DNA from: Treponema sp.
Lineage (GTDB): Bacteria > Spirochaetota > Spirochaetia > Treponematales > Treponemataceae
Direction: 5' to 3'
NCBI GenBank assembly: GCA_024402475.1
Contig: JAKSTQ010000002.1
Coordinates: 1 to 64,000, forward strand
Length of the DNA stretch: 64,000 nucleotides
Each line of letters begins with the position of its first letter. The first letter of the stretch is position 1. Positions 51,015 through 60,243 of the stretch are shown here, piece after piece. The translations under genes were made by a program, and so were the position numbers. The notes under the pieces were generated by a model. That model searched no databases. It was given only the letters and a program-made list of their open reading frames with translations, and had not been told where the DNA came from.

Positions 51015-52178
51015 TCAGCTGAACAGTTCCTGATTGATACCGAGTGATGTCAGTAGTTCTGGCAGGCTCGGTATTTTTTTTGCTTCTGCATTGTCAGCTT
51101 TGCGGACTGCACGCAGGAGAATATTTTTAGGCGTGTGTTCCATGTCAATAAATTCCAGTACCTGAACTTTGTAGCCTGTCTGTTCAAGAAAATCTGCCCG
51201 CACTGCATCTGTCAAAAGACTTGAAAATTTTTCTCTTAAAAGTCCGTGCTTAAGAATTACTTCAAGCCCGGAATCTTTTGGACGCTTTGCAGAAAGCTGT
51301 GTGTTGATCTGATGCTGGCAGCATGGAACGGTCAGTATTGCTTTTGCTTTTTTTTCGATTGCGTACTGGATTGCAAAATCTGTTGCGGTGTCGCAGGCAT
51401 GGAGTGTGATTACAATGTCCGGTGGATTTGAAAGCCCGGCGCCTTCGTATTCGCTTATGTCGCCGGTTTTAAAAATCAGGTTTTTGCATGAAAGTTCTTT
51501 TGCTAAGTTGTTGCAGTGTTCGATGACATCTTTTTTTAAGTCCAGGCCTACTATGCTGCAGTCGATGTTTTTTATTACAGTGAGAAAATAGTGAACGGCA
51601 AAGGTCAGGTATGATTTTCCGCAGCCAAAGTCAGCAATTGTAAGCGGGTTTGTTTCTTTTGCTGCTTCTTTTTGTGAAAGTACCTGTGGAAGAATATCTG
51701 CAATGAATTCGAGATAGCGGTTAATCTGGCGGAATTTGTCATAACGGGAATTGATGATTTTGCCGTCAGGTGTCATGATTCCAAGAGTTACCAGGAATGG
51801 AACCGGTGTGCCTTCCGGGAGAATGTAATTTTTTCTGTTTGCAGATGGTCCGAAAAACTTTGGTACTGAAGGAGCTGCATTCAATTTTCTGGTGAGGGTT
51901 GAAAGTTCACCTTTTTTATTTGCAAGAATTGTTTCTTCGTGGTCATCAAAACGTTTTACGCAGGATTTAAAGGTTTTGCCGGCGTTATCGGTGAGGAAGT
52001 TGTCCAGTTCCTGTGGCGAAAAAGTCTTGTGAAAAACCTGGGTTGCGGTAAAGAATTCTGCAAAGTATGGTTTTGCTGCACTTGATGTGTTGAGCTTGAT
52101 GCGGATTTTTGTATATGGTTTTTCAAGAATCTGTTCAATATTTTTTACTGGTTTTGATAACGTGATGGATAACAGCAT
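51015..52178 (-). CDS. SAM-dependent methyltransferase, unassigned
   Basis: A 387-residue protein with an N-terminal domain of ~150 residues and a Rossmann methyltransferase (ADFGCGKSYLTFAVHYFL motif I, VGLDLKKDV, DIVITLHACDTATDFAIQYAI). The HACDTATD and TVPCCQHQ motifs are typical of the Methyltransf_32 group (tRNA/METTL25-like), so an RNA substrate is plausible. It is divergent from pyrF. A GCTGAC/GTCAGC hairpin (50998-51019) overlaps its stop codon. Confidence 0.82.
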   Translation of the reverse strand: MLLSITLSKPVKNIEQILEKPYTKIRIKLNTSSAAKPYFAEFFTATQVFHKTFSPQELDNFLTDNAGKTFKSCVKRFDDHEETILANKKGELSTLTRKLNAAPSVPKFFGPSANRKNYILPEGTPVPFLVTLGIMTPDGKIINSRYDKFRQINRYLEFIADILPQVLSQKEAAKETNPLTIADFGCGKSYLTFAVHYFLTVIKNIDCSIVGLDLKKDVIEHCNNLAKELSCKNLIFKTGDISEYEGAGLSNPPDIVITLHACDTATDFAIQYAIEKKAKAILTVPCCQHQINTQLSAKRPKDSGLEVILKHGLLREKFSSLLTDAVRADFLEQTGYKVQVLEFIDMEHTPKNILLRAVRKADNAEAKKIPSLPELLTSLGINQELFS

Positions 52179-52181
52179 TAC

Positions 52182-52210
52182 TAGAATATAACATAAAAAT
52201 CGGGTATATT
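52182..52210 (+). promoter_or_regulatory. Promoter of pyrF, probably leaderless
   Basis: TATATT (52205-52210) ends 6 nt before the ATG at 52217; the -35 (52182-52187, TAGAAT) is weak with 17-nt spacing. No Shine-Dalgarno. Confidence 0.5.
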
Positions 52211-52216
52211 AAAAGT

Positions 52217-53128
52217 ATGAAACATTCAATGCAGATTTTAAAAGAGGCAGCAAAAAAATACGGACCTCTTTGTGTTGGTCTTGATACAGACCCATCGTAT
52301 ATTCCTGAAAATATTGTTGCAGGATTTTCTTCAAAAGCACAGGCAGTTCTGGCTTACAACCTGGCCTTGATTGAACAGGTTAAAAAAGACGGAAGTGCCT
52401 GTTGTTTTAAAATTCAGGTTGCTTATTACGAAGCAATGGGTCTTGAAGGCATGGAAGTTTATGCAAAGACTGTTAAGGCTGCAAGAGATGCAGGCTTTGT
52501 TGCAATCAGCGACATTAAACGCGGTGATATTGCTGCAACTGCCGGAGCTTATGCACGTGCTCATTTCACAGGCGACTTTGAAACAGATATCATTACAATC
52601 AATCCGTACATGGGTTTTGATACACTTAAGCCATTCACAGAATATACAGGCCCTGATAAAGGTGCAAAAGGAATTTTTGTTCTTTTGAGAACTTCAAATC
52701 CTGGAATGACAGATATTGAACAGCAGGAACTTAAAGACGGCGGCCGCGTTCTTGACCGTGTCGGTAATGAATTGAACAACATTCTTGCTGCAAGTAAAAC
52801 TGATTATGCTGATGAAGAATGTTCTCCTGTTGGTGCTGTTGTAGGCTGTACAGAAGAAAGTGATGCCCGCATGCTTCGTGATGCTTATCCTGAAATCTTT
52901 TTCCTGATTCCTGGTTACGGCGCTCAGGGCGGTGATGCAAAAATCTGTGCAACACTTCTGGAAAAAGCCGGCGGAACTGTAAACTCAAGCCGCGGAATTC
53001 TCTGTGCATGGAAAAAAGATGCTGCCCTCGAAGCTAAACGCAATGATGGAACTCTTTCTATGGATGATATCGTTGCTGCCGCTGGAAGAGCTGCCGTTGC
53101 AAGTAAAGAAGATTTAATGAGATTCTAG
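52217..53128 (+). CDS. pyrF: Orotidine-5'-phosphate decarboxylase, type 2
   Basis: A 303-residue enzyme of the long (type 2) PyrF group: PLCVGLDTDP, AISDIKRGDIAATAGAYARAHF (the catalytic DxKxxD) and FLIPGYGAQGGDA. It makes UMP, the last pyrimidine step. It heads the pair with the fused PyrK-PyrD 10 bp downstream. The promoter suggests a leaderless message. Confidence 0.95.
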   Translation: MKHSMQILKEAAKKYGPLCVGLDTDPSYIPENIVAGFSSKAQAVLAYNLALIEQVKKDGSACCFKIQVAYYEAMGLEGMEVYAKTVKAARDAGFVAISDIKRGDIAATAGAYARAHFTGDFETDIITINPYMGFDTLKPFTEYTGPDKGAKGIFVLLRTSNPGMTDIEQQELKDGGRVLDRVGNELNNILAASKTDYADEECSPVGAVVGCTEESDARMLRDAYPEIFFLIPGYGAQGGDAKICATLLEKAGGTVNSSRGILCAWKKDAALEAKRNDGTLSMDDIVAAAGRAAVASKEDLMRF

Positions 53129-53138
53129 GAGCGATAAA

Positions 53139-54935
53139 ATGGTAAAAGACTGTCGTGGAAATACAATTCCTGTTTATACAAAAGCTGTAGTTAAGGGTGT
53201 TTGTCCGGTTGCGGGTGCAGTTCCCGAAAACAGTGTTTATTCAATTAAGGTTGAATACAGTGCTGCAGAAAAATCGGCTCCAAAGTCAGGACAGTTTTTT
53301 ATGCTCCGTGCTTCAAAAGGAAAGGCTCTTGTTGGCCGTCCTATCAGCGTATTCCACAGCGAAACAAAAACTGTCAAAGGCAGTAAAGAAAATACTGTGG
53401 GCGTTGAATTCCTTATTCTCGAAAAAGGTAAGGGAACAACTGAACTTTGTAATCTCGAAAAAAATGACAGTGTTGATATTTTAGGTCCACTTGGAAATGT
53501 ATTCCCGACACCAAAAGCTAAAGACAATGTCTGTATCGTTGGCGGCGGAATTGGTGTTGCTCCTGTTGCAGGTTTTGCTGAAACTCTTGCTCCAAAAACA
53601 TATGACTTTTATGCAAGTTTTAAAAGCGGTAAATATGGACTCAAAAATGTTAAAGCTAAAAAACTTGTAGTTACTACTGATGATGGTTCTGTTGGAATTA
53701 AAGGAATGCTTCCAAGTGCAATTACTGCTGATACAATCAAAGAAAAAGGTTATACAGTAATTTATGCCTGCGGACCTGCTCCAATGCTTGCTTATGTTCA
53801 GAAGATTGCTGCACAGGCAAATGTAAAATGCTGGCTCAGTATGGAAAGCCGTATGGCATGCGGTATGGGTGCCTGTCTTGGCTGTACAATTCAGACTACA
53901 GAAGGTTATAAACGCTGCTGTAAGGAAGGTCCTGTATTTGACGGCGCAGAACTTGTATTTGAAAAACCGGCTCCTTCTAACATCAAGCCTGCTGCAAAAA
54001 AAGTTAAGCCGGATCTCAGAGTAAAAATCCGTGATGTAGAATTTGCAAATCCTGTAATCGGTTGTTCCGGTACTTTTGGATTTGGTGTTGAATATAAAGA
54101 CGTAATGGATGTGAATAAGCTTGGCGGTATTTCAAGTAAAGGTTTGACTCTTGAACCACGTCAGGGAAATACAGGCGTTCGTGTCTGGGAAACTCCAAGC
54201 GGTCTTATGAATTCAATCGGCTTGCAGAATCCTGGTATTCCTCATTTTATTGAACATGAACTTCCTGGAATGCTTAAACTTAAACCGGTTGCAATTGCAA
54301 ACCTTTCTGGTTCAACAATGGAATCTTATGTTGAAGGTGCAAAACTTCTTGATAAGACAGATGTTCCTGTAATTGAACTTAATATTTCCTGTCCTAACGT
54401 AAGTGCAGGTGGTGCTGCTTTTGGCATGACCTGTGAATCGGCTGGTGCCATTACTAAAGCAATTCGTGCTGTTACTAAAAAGCCTTTGATCGTAAAACTT
54501 ACACCTCAGGCTGCGGATGTTGCAGGCGTTGCAATGGCTTGTGTTGAAGCAGGTGCTGATGCAATTTCTTTGTGTAATTCTTTCCAGGGAATTGCAATTG
54601 ATATCGAAAAAGGACGCCCTGTCTTTGATAAAGTAAAGGCTGGTTTTGGCGGTCCTGCTGTTCGTCCGATTGCTGTAAGACTGGTATATGAAACTGTTGC
54701 GGCAATGAACAGATTGCCGGAAAATAAACGCGTTCCTGTTATCGGTATCGGCGGTATTGCAACCTGGCAGGATGCTGTTGAATTCATCATGGCAGGTGCT
54801 TCTGCAGTTCAGGTTGGAACAAGTACTTTTGCAAATCCTCGGGCAATGGTTGAAATTGTCGAAGGACTTAAAGCATTTATGGCACGCAAAGGTTTTGCTT
54901 CAATTGAAGAAATGAGAGGAATTGCACAGGTTTAA
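53139..54935 (+). CDS. pyrKD: Fused dihydroorotate dehydrogenase: PyrK electron-transfer + PyrD
   Basis: One 598-residue polypeptide. Residues ~20-275 are PyrK: FAD region RPISVF, GGGIGVAPVAGFAETL (NAD) and the [2Fe-2S] cysteines in CGMGACLGCTIQ...CCKEGPVF. From ~295 it is type 1B PyrD: GCSGTFGFGVEYKD, SKGLTLEPRQGN, the catalytic Cys in LNISCPNVSAGG, and GIGGIATWQDAVEFIMAGASAVQVGT. PyrK and PyrD are usually separate subunits of an NAD-dependent enzyme; here they are joined in frame, with no stop or frameshift in between. AGGAG precedes the ATG. Confidence 0.95.
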   Translation: MVKDCRGNTIPVYTKAVVKGVCPVAGAVPENSVYSIKVEYSAAEKSAPKSGQFFMLRASKGKALVGRPISVFHSETKTVKGSKENTVGVEFLILEKGKGTTELCNLEKNDSVDILGPLGNVFPTPKAKDNVCIVGGGIGVAPVAGFAETLAPKTYDFYASFKSGKYGLKNVKAKKLVVTTDDGSVGIKGMLPSAITADTIKEKGYTVIYACGPAPMLAYVQKIAAQANVKCWLSMESRMACGMGACLGCTIQTTEGYKRCCKEGPVFDGAELVFEKPAPSNIKPAAKKVKPDLRVKIRDVEFANPVIGCSGTFGFGVEYKDVMDVNKLGGISSKGLTLEPRQGNTGVRVWETPSGLMNSIGLQNPGIPHFIEHELPGMLKLKPVAIANLSGSTMESYVEGAKLLDKTDVPVIELNISCPNVSAGGAAFGMTCESAGAITKAIRAVTKKPLIVKLTPQAADVAGVAMACVEAGADAISLCNSFQGIAIDIEKGRPVFDKVKAGFGGPAVRPIAVRLVYETVAAMNRLPENKRVPVIGIGGIATWQDAVEFIMAGASAVQVGTSTFANPRAMVEIVEGLKAFMARKGFASIEEMRGIAQV

Positions 54936-56890
54936 TTCTGTGGAATTCTTTTTTTCAGGCTGCGGTTATGGGTTCGGTCTGCTCTTTTAAGCGCTGCCTG
55001 AGTAATTGCTCGTGCTGATTTGTAAATCGGATGATCAGGATAAATGTTCTCTGTAGTTTCAACGAGTTTGTTCTTTTGATGAATCATATCGATCAGAAGA
55101 TTGTCGAGGTTTTTGTTCAGGTCCTTTGTGTCAGGTTCAATTCCCATGTAAACAAGCTGCGAAATGATTCCTAAAGTTCCGGTTGTGTAATAGTCGCCGT
55201 TAAAAACATTTGATTTTTCGATATCTTTGTTATAAGTCAGCGGTGTGTTTTTTTTGTTTGTAAGAATTGCAATTACCAGATCGTTTTCAAGGTCGACCAT
55301 TATCCAGGTTCCTGTCCAGCCTAAATGGCCGATGGAACTGTTTGGAGACTGTGGACCAAAAAAGTATACACGTTTGTTTTCTGCGGCACGGTTCCAGCCT
55401 ATTCCGTATTTTGTTGCTTCAAGATTTTGCGGTGCTATAAAGTAGTCACGGGTTGTTTCACTGAAAAATCTGGTGGTTCCGTAGCCGCCTGTTTCCATTA
55501 CAAAAGCAAGTTTTGCCAGGTCTGTTGCATTTGCAAAAAGGCCTGCGTGTCCAGAAATTCCTTCCATTGAGTAGAAGGCGTCTTCGTCGTGGACTTCTCC
55601 CTGGATGGTCTGTGTGCGGATATTTGGAAAATAGAAAAGATTATCGCGGGTGTTGCCGTTCAATTCTGTTGCTGCACAGTCATTTTTTGTAAATCCGTTT
55701 TTAAGCGGGTTGTAAGTAATGTGCTTTAATCCCATTGGATTAAGATAAGTTTCTTTTAAGAACTGGTCCTGATTTTTCTCTGTGATTTTTTCAACGATAA
55801 AACCAAGAATCATGTAGTTGATGTCTGAGTACTGTGTATCTGTTCCCGGTTCAAAGCAAAGAGGTGTTTTGAGTATTCCCTGTTCAAATGTTTTCTGTTT
55901 GTTAAAGTCAGGTACGTACAGTTTGTTGTCTGAAGAATCATCCTGAGAATCTGCAGTCGGCATCAGTTTATCTGAAAAATAAAATCCTCGTGGCGGGAAT
56001 CCTGACTGATGATTTAAAAGCTGCTTTATGGTGATTGCAGATTTCCATTCTTTAATTGTTTTAAGTCCCGGATATTTTCCCTCGAATCTTGCATAGCGGA
56101 TTTTTACTGTGTCATCTATGAATTCATCTCCAAAAATATCAACGAGTTTTGTATTGACATCAAGAAGATCTTTATCAACAAGATATTGAACTGCAAAAAC
56201 TGTTGAATAAATTTTTGTGTTGGAAGCAATATCGTAAAGTGTATCGTTTGTTACAGGAACGGGGTCTGCAACTGGAGTTCCATCGGGGTTATAGGAATTA
56301 AGGCTGCCCCAGGCGTTTTTGTAAACAAGAAAACCATCCTTGATGACTGCGACCTGGGCACTTGTAAAACCGTTTGCTACATCTGATTCAACTATATCTT
56401 CGATTGTGCGGAAAACTTCCTTGTTAATCAGATTGCTTTTAAGGTTTTCTGTTACAACCGGATATGGAATGTTCACAGTAACTGCTTTTCCAAGTTCGTA
56501 GGGAATGATGTTTGTAATCTGAATCGTATTCTTTCCGGAAACTGCAACTTTTGAAAAATCAATCTGATAGGTATTGCCGGCAAGAAGTCTGTCAGTTTTA
56601 ATCGCGTTGTTGTTGATGCTTAATTCAAAGGACTGAACATTTGGATCAACTGTTAAATACACGGTTCCTTTGTTTTTAAATGCTTTAAAACTAAAAGTGC
56701 TGTTGACGGCAAGCATGTCATCAACATAACCAAGCCAGTTTGGAAAATTAACGGATGCCTGAAAATCCTGCTCGGGAAGCTGAACCTGTTCTATCTTAAA
56801 TCTGGAATTACTGCAGGCACAAAAAATCAGAGCACAAGCCAGCGCAAAAGAAAAAATGCCGGCCTTTGTTTTTAAATTAAAATGAATCAT
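54932..56890 (-). CDS. Beta-lactamase-family serine hydrolase lipoprotein (AmiE-like)
   Basis: A 652-residue lipoprotein (signal ends FCAC, about residue 25). After an N-terminal domain of ~130 residues comes a beta-lactamase-fold serine hydrolase with SxxK in DIASNTKIYSTVFAVQYLV and YSDINYMILGF as second motif. In Bacillus the same fold in AmiE (YbbE) removes peptides from MurNAc, and its gene is next to namZ. Here namZ is divergent, with back-to-back promoters. A general esterase or PBP-like role is the alternative. The start at 56890 fits the promoter; it overlaps the pyrKD 3' end by 4 bp. Confidence 0.83.
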   Translation of the reverse strand: MIHFNLKTKAGIFSFALACALIFCACSNSRFKIEQVQLPEQDFQASVNFPNWLGYVDDMLAVNSTFSFKAFKNKGTVYLTVDPNVQSFELSINNNAIKTDRLLAGNTYQIDFSKVAVSGKNTIQITNIIPYELGKAVTVNIPYPVVTENLKSNLINKEVFRTIEDIVESDVANGFTSAQVAVIKDGFLVYKNAWGSLNSYNPDGTPVADPVPVTNDTLYDIASNTKIYSTVFAVQYLVDKDLLDVNTKLVDIFGDEFIDDTVKIRYARFEGKYPGLKTIKEWKSAITIKQLLNHQSGFPPRGFYFSDKLMPTADSQDDSSDNKLYVPDFNKQKTFEQGILKTPLCFEPGTDTQYSDINYMILGFIVEKITEKNQDQFLKETYLNPMGLKHITYNPLKNGFTKNDCAATELNGNTRDNLFYFPNIRTQTIQGEVHDEDAFYSMEGISGHAGLFANATDLAKLAFVMETGGYGTTRFFSETTRDYFIAPQNLEATKYGIGWNRAAENKRVYFFGPQSPNSSIGHLGWTGTWIMVDLENDLVIAILTNKKNTPLTYNKDIEKSNVFNGDYYTTGTLGIISQLVYMGIEPDTKDLNKNLDNLLIDMIHQKNKLVETTENIYPDHPIYKSARAITQAALKRADRTHNRSLKKRIPQN

Positions 56891-56896
56891 TCTGTA

Positions 56897-56925
56897 ATTA
56901 TAATATGAATTCAACTGCATAACAA
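56897..56925 (-). promoter_or_regulatory. Promoter of the AmiE-like gene, probably leaderless
   Basis: Minus strand: TTGTTA (56925-56920), 17 nt, TATAAT (56902-56897), 6 nt, ATG at 56890. No Shine-Dalgarno. Its -35 abuts the -35 of the divergent namZ promoter. Confidence 0.6.
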
Positions 56926-56926
56926 A

Positions 56927-56955
56927 TGGATAATAAAAAAGATTTTCTATATAAT
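56927..56955 (+). promoter_or_regulatory. Promoter of the NamZ-like gene, probably leaderless
   Basis: TGGATA (56927-56932), 17 nt, TATAAT (56950-56955), 8 nt, ATG at 56964. An ATG at 56958 is only 2 nt after the -10 and should not be in the transcript. Confidence 0.55.
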
Positions 56956-56963
56956 AAATGTAT

Positions 56964-58211
56964 ATGAAACGCGTAATTCCGGCTTTTGCTGTATTAATTC
57001 TTTTGGGGCTGACTGCCTGCAATAAATCTCAAAACGAAAATCTCAGTCAGGTTGAATTTTGTGTGGGCGCTGACAGAAGTGAATTGTATCTGCCTTTATT
57101 AAAAGATAAGCGCGTTGCATTGTTTACAAACCAGAGCGGGCTTTGCGGACCTGAATTCAAAAAACATACTCTTGATTTTCTTCTTGAACAGAAAATTAAT
57201 GTAACGGCAATTTTTTCACCGGAGCATGGTTTTAGAGGAAATAAAGATGCCGGCGAATCAGTTGATGACACTGTCGATGAAAAAACAGGAATCAGAATTT
57301 ATTCACTGTATGATAATGCTGATGTTCATCCTTCTGTAGAAAGTCTGAAAAATATTGATGTTATTGTCTGCGATATTCAGGATGTGGGAATGAGATTCTA
57401 TACTTATGGAATTTCAATGATCAACCTGATGGAAAGTGCGGTGGACAACGGGATAAAATTTGTGGTGTTCGACAGGCCTAATCCAAACGGAAACCTTGTT
57501 GACGGTCCGCTGCCTAAAGAATATTTAAGGTCGAATGTCTGCCGAATTGCTGTTCCTGTAAGTCATGGTCTGACTCTGGGTGAAATGGCGCTTATGACAG
57601 ATGGAGAAGGCTGGCTTGACCCTGATTCATCTGGTAAACAGAGAAAATTTTCTGCAGGAGATCTGGTTGTAATTCCATGTGCAGGATACAGCCATGATAT
57701 GGAATATGAACTTCCTGTCCGTCCTTCTCCAAACCTTCCTGTGATGCATGCGGTTTATCTTTATCCGTCTTTGTGTCCTTTTGAAGGAACTGTTTTCAGT
57801 GTAGGGCGGGGAACAGATTTTCCTTTTGAAGTTTACGGCCATCCTTTGTATAAAGGCAGCAGTTTTGAATTTATTCCTCTTCCAAACGAAGGAGCAAAGT
57901 TTCCGCCTCATAAAGGAAAAAAATGCTATGGCGTTGATTTAAGGAACATTGCAAAATCAGAAATTGAAGCAAAAGGATTCACACTGGAATATGTGATCGA
58001 CGCCTATTCGAATGTAAAGGATAAACTTGACCATAAGGAAGATTTTTTTATAAAAGGAAAAACCAGATACTTTTTTGATCTTTTGATGGGAAGTAAAGAT
58101 ATCCGTCTGATGATTCTTGAAGGGAAATCTGCCCAGGAAATTTCAGAAACCTGGCAGGATGAACTTGTAGAATACAGAACATTACGAAATAAGTACTTAA
58201 TTTACAATTGA
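56964..58211 (+). CDS. namZ: NamZ-like exo-beta-N-acetylmuramidase (DUF1343) lipoprotein
   Basis: A 415-residue DUF1343 protein with a lipoprotein signal (LTAC lipobox, about residue 18). Family motifs are LFTNQSG, IFSPEHGFRG, VCDIQDVGMRFYTY, FDRPNPNGNLVDGPL and VPVSHGLTLGEMA. DUF1343 was assigned as the NamZ/GH171 family that removes terminal MurNAc from peptidoglycan chains. Together with the divergent AmiE-like hydrolase it suggests muropeptide scavenging outside the inner membrane. Start at 56964 for the promoter reason; MYMKR from 56958 is the alternative. Confidence 0.88.
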   Translation: MKRVIPAFAVLILLGLTACNKSQNENLSQVEFCVGADRSELYLPLLKDKRVALFTNQSGLCGPEFKKHTLDFLLEQKINVTAIFSPEHGFRGNKDAGESVDDTVDEKTGIRIYSLYDNADVHPSVESLKNIDVIVCDIQDVGMRFYTYGISMINLMESAVDNGIKFVVFDRPNPNGNLVDGPLPKEYLRSNVCRIAVPVSHGLTLGEMALMTDGEGWLDPDSSGKQRKFSAGDLVVIPCAGYSHDMEYELPVRPSPNLPVMHAVYLYPSLCPFEGTVFSVGRGTDFPFEVYGHPLYKGSSFEFIPLPNEGAKFPPHKGKKCYGVDLRNIAKSEIEAKGFTLEYVIDAYSNVKDKLDHKEDFFIKGKTRYFFDLLMGSKDIRLMILEGKSAQEISETWQDELVEYRTLRNKYLIYN

Positions 58212-58236
58212 ACAAAAAGTGTAAAAATGTTATTTT
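58208..58236 (+). promoter_or_regulatory. Promoter of rlmL, probably leaderless
   Basis: TTGAAC (58208-58213), 17 nt, TATTTT (58231-58236), 6 nt, ATG at 58243. No Shine-Dalgarno. The -35 overlaps the namZ stop. Confidence 0.45.
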
Positions 58237-58242
58237 AAAATA

Positions 58243-59577
58243 ATGAATACACTCGTTGCACTATGTGCTGTCGGAGCCGAAAAAATCCTCGGTAACGAAA
58301 TCAAACTTCTTGGCTATAAACTGGAATCAAACGCTCCCGGTCGTGTTTCTTTTTACGGCGATGATGATGCGCTGTTTAAGACAAATCTCTGTCTGCGAAC
58401 TTCGGACCGTGTTTACCTGCAGATGGCAAAATATCATGCAGAAGATTTTGATGAACTTTTTGACGGCGTTTACAATGTTGAATGGCAGGACTTTTTTAGA
58501 AAAGACGTACATGTTGTTGTAGATAAAGTTCGTTCTTACAAGAGCCGTCTTAATTCTGAACATTCGGTTCAGGGAATGGTTCAAAAAGCAATTTATAAAA
58601 AGCTCGGCGAAAAATGGCATATGAGTACAATGCCCGAAACCGGCAGCGAATCTGATGTCCGCGTTTATATTGATCAGGATGAAGTTCTTATTCTTCTTGA
58701 CCTGTCAGGGCTTCCTCTGCACAAACGCGGCTATCGTACTGATGGTGGAATTGCTCCTTTGCGTGAAACTCTCGCAGCAAGCATGCTTCAGATGATGATG
58801 TGGAGACGCAAAACTCCTTTGCATGATCCGTTCTGCGGTTCTGGAACAATTGCAATTGAAGCGGCTTTGTATGCACATAATGTTGCTCCTGGATTCGGCC
58901 GCAGATTTGCACTTGAAAATCTTCCGATTTACAATAAATCCCGTGCTGACGAAATCCGTCGTGCAGAAGCAGAAAAAATTCGTACTGATGTAGAATGCCG
59001 CATTACAGGAAGTGATATTGATAATGCTGCCGTTGAACGCGCCAGACTTAATGCTGAACATGCCTGTGTAATGGCAGGCCGTGCTTTGCAGTCTATTGGA
59101 AGCGATGCAAAAATTGAACGCCCGGATTTTGTTCAGGCGGATTTTGCAGAACTTTCTGCTCCTTATGATACAGGACTTTTGCTTTGTAATCCTCCTTACG
59201 GTGAACGCCTTGGAGATGAAGAAGAAGCTGCAAAACTTTATAAAAATATGTCATGCCTGTTTACTAATTTTCCGGGCTGGGAAATCGGTGTAATCACAAG
59301 TCACGATCAGTTCCAGGAAAGTCTTGGCCGTCATGCAAGTCTTTTAAAAGACCTTAAGGCTGGTAACCTGGAAACAAGATTCTATATGTATTCACAGAAT
59401 CTTGGATCAAAATCTCAGGGCGGACATTCAAAAACTTCCGGGGCATCAAACAGAAATTCCACAAATGCAGGAAAATCTTTTGCAGACAGAAAACCTTACG
59501 GTGAAAAAAAATCTTATGGCGACAGAAATAAAGGCCGCCGTGCAGAATTTAATAAAAATAAAAAGAGAGAATACTAA
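58243..59577 (+). CDS. rlmL: RlmL-type 23S rRNA methyltransferase with THUMP domain
   Basis: A 444-residue protein: N-terminal THUMP domain (~1-160), then a Rossmann methyltransferase with FCGSGTIAIEAAL, GSDIDNAAVERARLNAE and the catalytic CNPPYGERLGDEEE. It resembles RlmL/RlmK N-methyltransferase halves that make m2G2445 in 23S rRNA. The last ~55 residues (Gly/Ser/Lys/Arg-rich, SKSQGGHSKTSGASN ... GRRAEFNKNKKREY) are a low-complexity basic tail. Its stop overlaps the TetR start (TAATG). Confidence 0.9.
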   Translation: MNTLVALCAVGAEKILGNEIKLLGYKLESNAPGRVSFYGDDDALFKTNLCLRTSDRVYLQMAKYHAEDFDELFDGVYNVEWQDFFRKDVHVVVDKVRSYKSRLNSEHSVQGMVQKAIYKKLGEKWHMSTMPETGSESDVRVYIDQDEVLILLDLSGLPLHKRGYRTDGGIAPLRETLAASMLQMMMWRRKTPLHDPFCGSGTIAIEAALYAHNVAPGFGRRFALENLPIYNKSRADEIRRAEAEKIRTDVECRITGSDIDNAAVERARLNAEHACVMAGRALQSIGSDAKIERPDFVQADFAELSAPYDTGLLLCNPPYGERLGDEEEAAKLYKNMSCLFTNFPGWEIGVITSHDQFQESLGRHASLLKDLKAGNLETRFYMYSQNLGSKSQGGHSKTSGASNRNSTNAGKSFADRKPYGEKKSYGDRNKGRRAEFNKNKKREY

Positions 59578-60173
59578 TGGCTATTGTTGTTGAACATGAC
59601 AAACGTCGTGCGGAGATTCTTAAGAAATCTCTTGAAGTTTTTGTAGAAGAAGGATATGACGACGTAACTTTTCAGAAAATTGCGGACCGTTGTGGAATTA
59701 CAAGAACTACACTCTATATTTATTTTAAGAACAAGCGCGAAATTTTCCTGTGGAGCATTAAGCAGTTAACAGGAAGCATTGAATTAAAAATCAGGGAAGT
59801 AATTACTGATAAGGCAATAACTGCGACTTCCGCATTGCGCCAGATGCTTGATATTATTGTTGGTGCATGTGAAGAAAACCGTGAACTTTTCAGCGTGCTT
59901 CTTTCATATCTTTTGAATCTTTCTAAAACCGGCGGTGATCCAAGTGAACGCGTCCGCCGTCGTCTTGTTCGCCTTCAGCATCTTTTGAGCACAATTATTA
60001 TCAAGGGTGTAAAAAACGGTGAGTTCAAGCAGGTGAATGTAAAGTCTGCAAACGAAATGCTTTATGGACTTATTCAGTCGGCAATTTTCAGACTTTCAGT
60101 TCTTGGAGAAAAAGATATCAGGGATGTTCGTGATTCGCTCAATCTTGCGGTAGACGGGCTTCTTAAGGTATAA
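59577..60173 (+). CDS. TetR-family transcriptional regulator
   Basis: A 198-residue TetR protein with HTH EEGYDDVTFQKIADRCGITRTTLYIYFKNKREIF and a ligand/dimer domain. The ligand is unknown. It is coupled to rlmL (1-bp stop/start overlap), an odd partner for a regulator; targets are open. Confidence 0.88.
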   Translation: MAIVVEHDKRRAEILKKSLEVFVEEGYDDVTFQKIADRCGITRTTLYIYFKNKREIFLWSIKQLTGSIELKIREVITDKAITATSALRQMLDIIVGACEENRELFSVLLSYLLNLSKTGGDPSERVRRRLVRLQHLLSTIIIKGVKNGEFKQVNVKSANEMLYGLIQSAIFRLSVLGEKDIRDVRDSLNLAVDGLLKV

Positions 60174-60243
60174 TCAACCATTATCGAAAATTTAATGCCT
60201 TCAGGTTTGTTTTTAAAGCCTGGGTGCCAAAGAGGAATAATAT

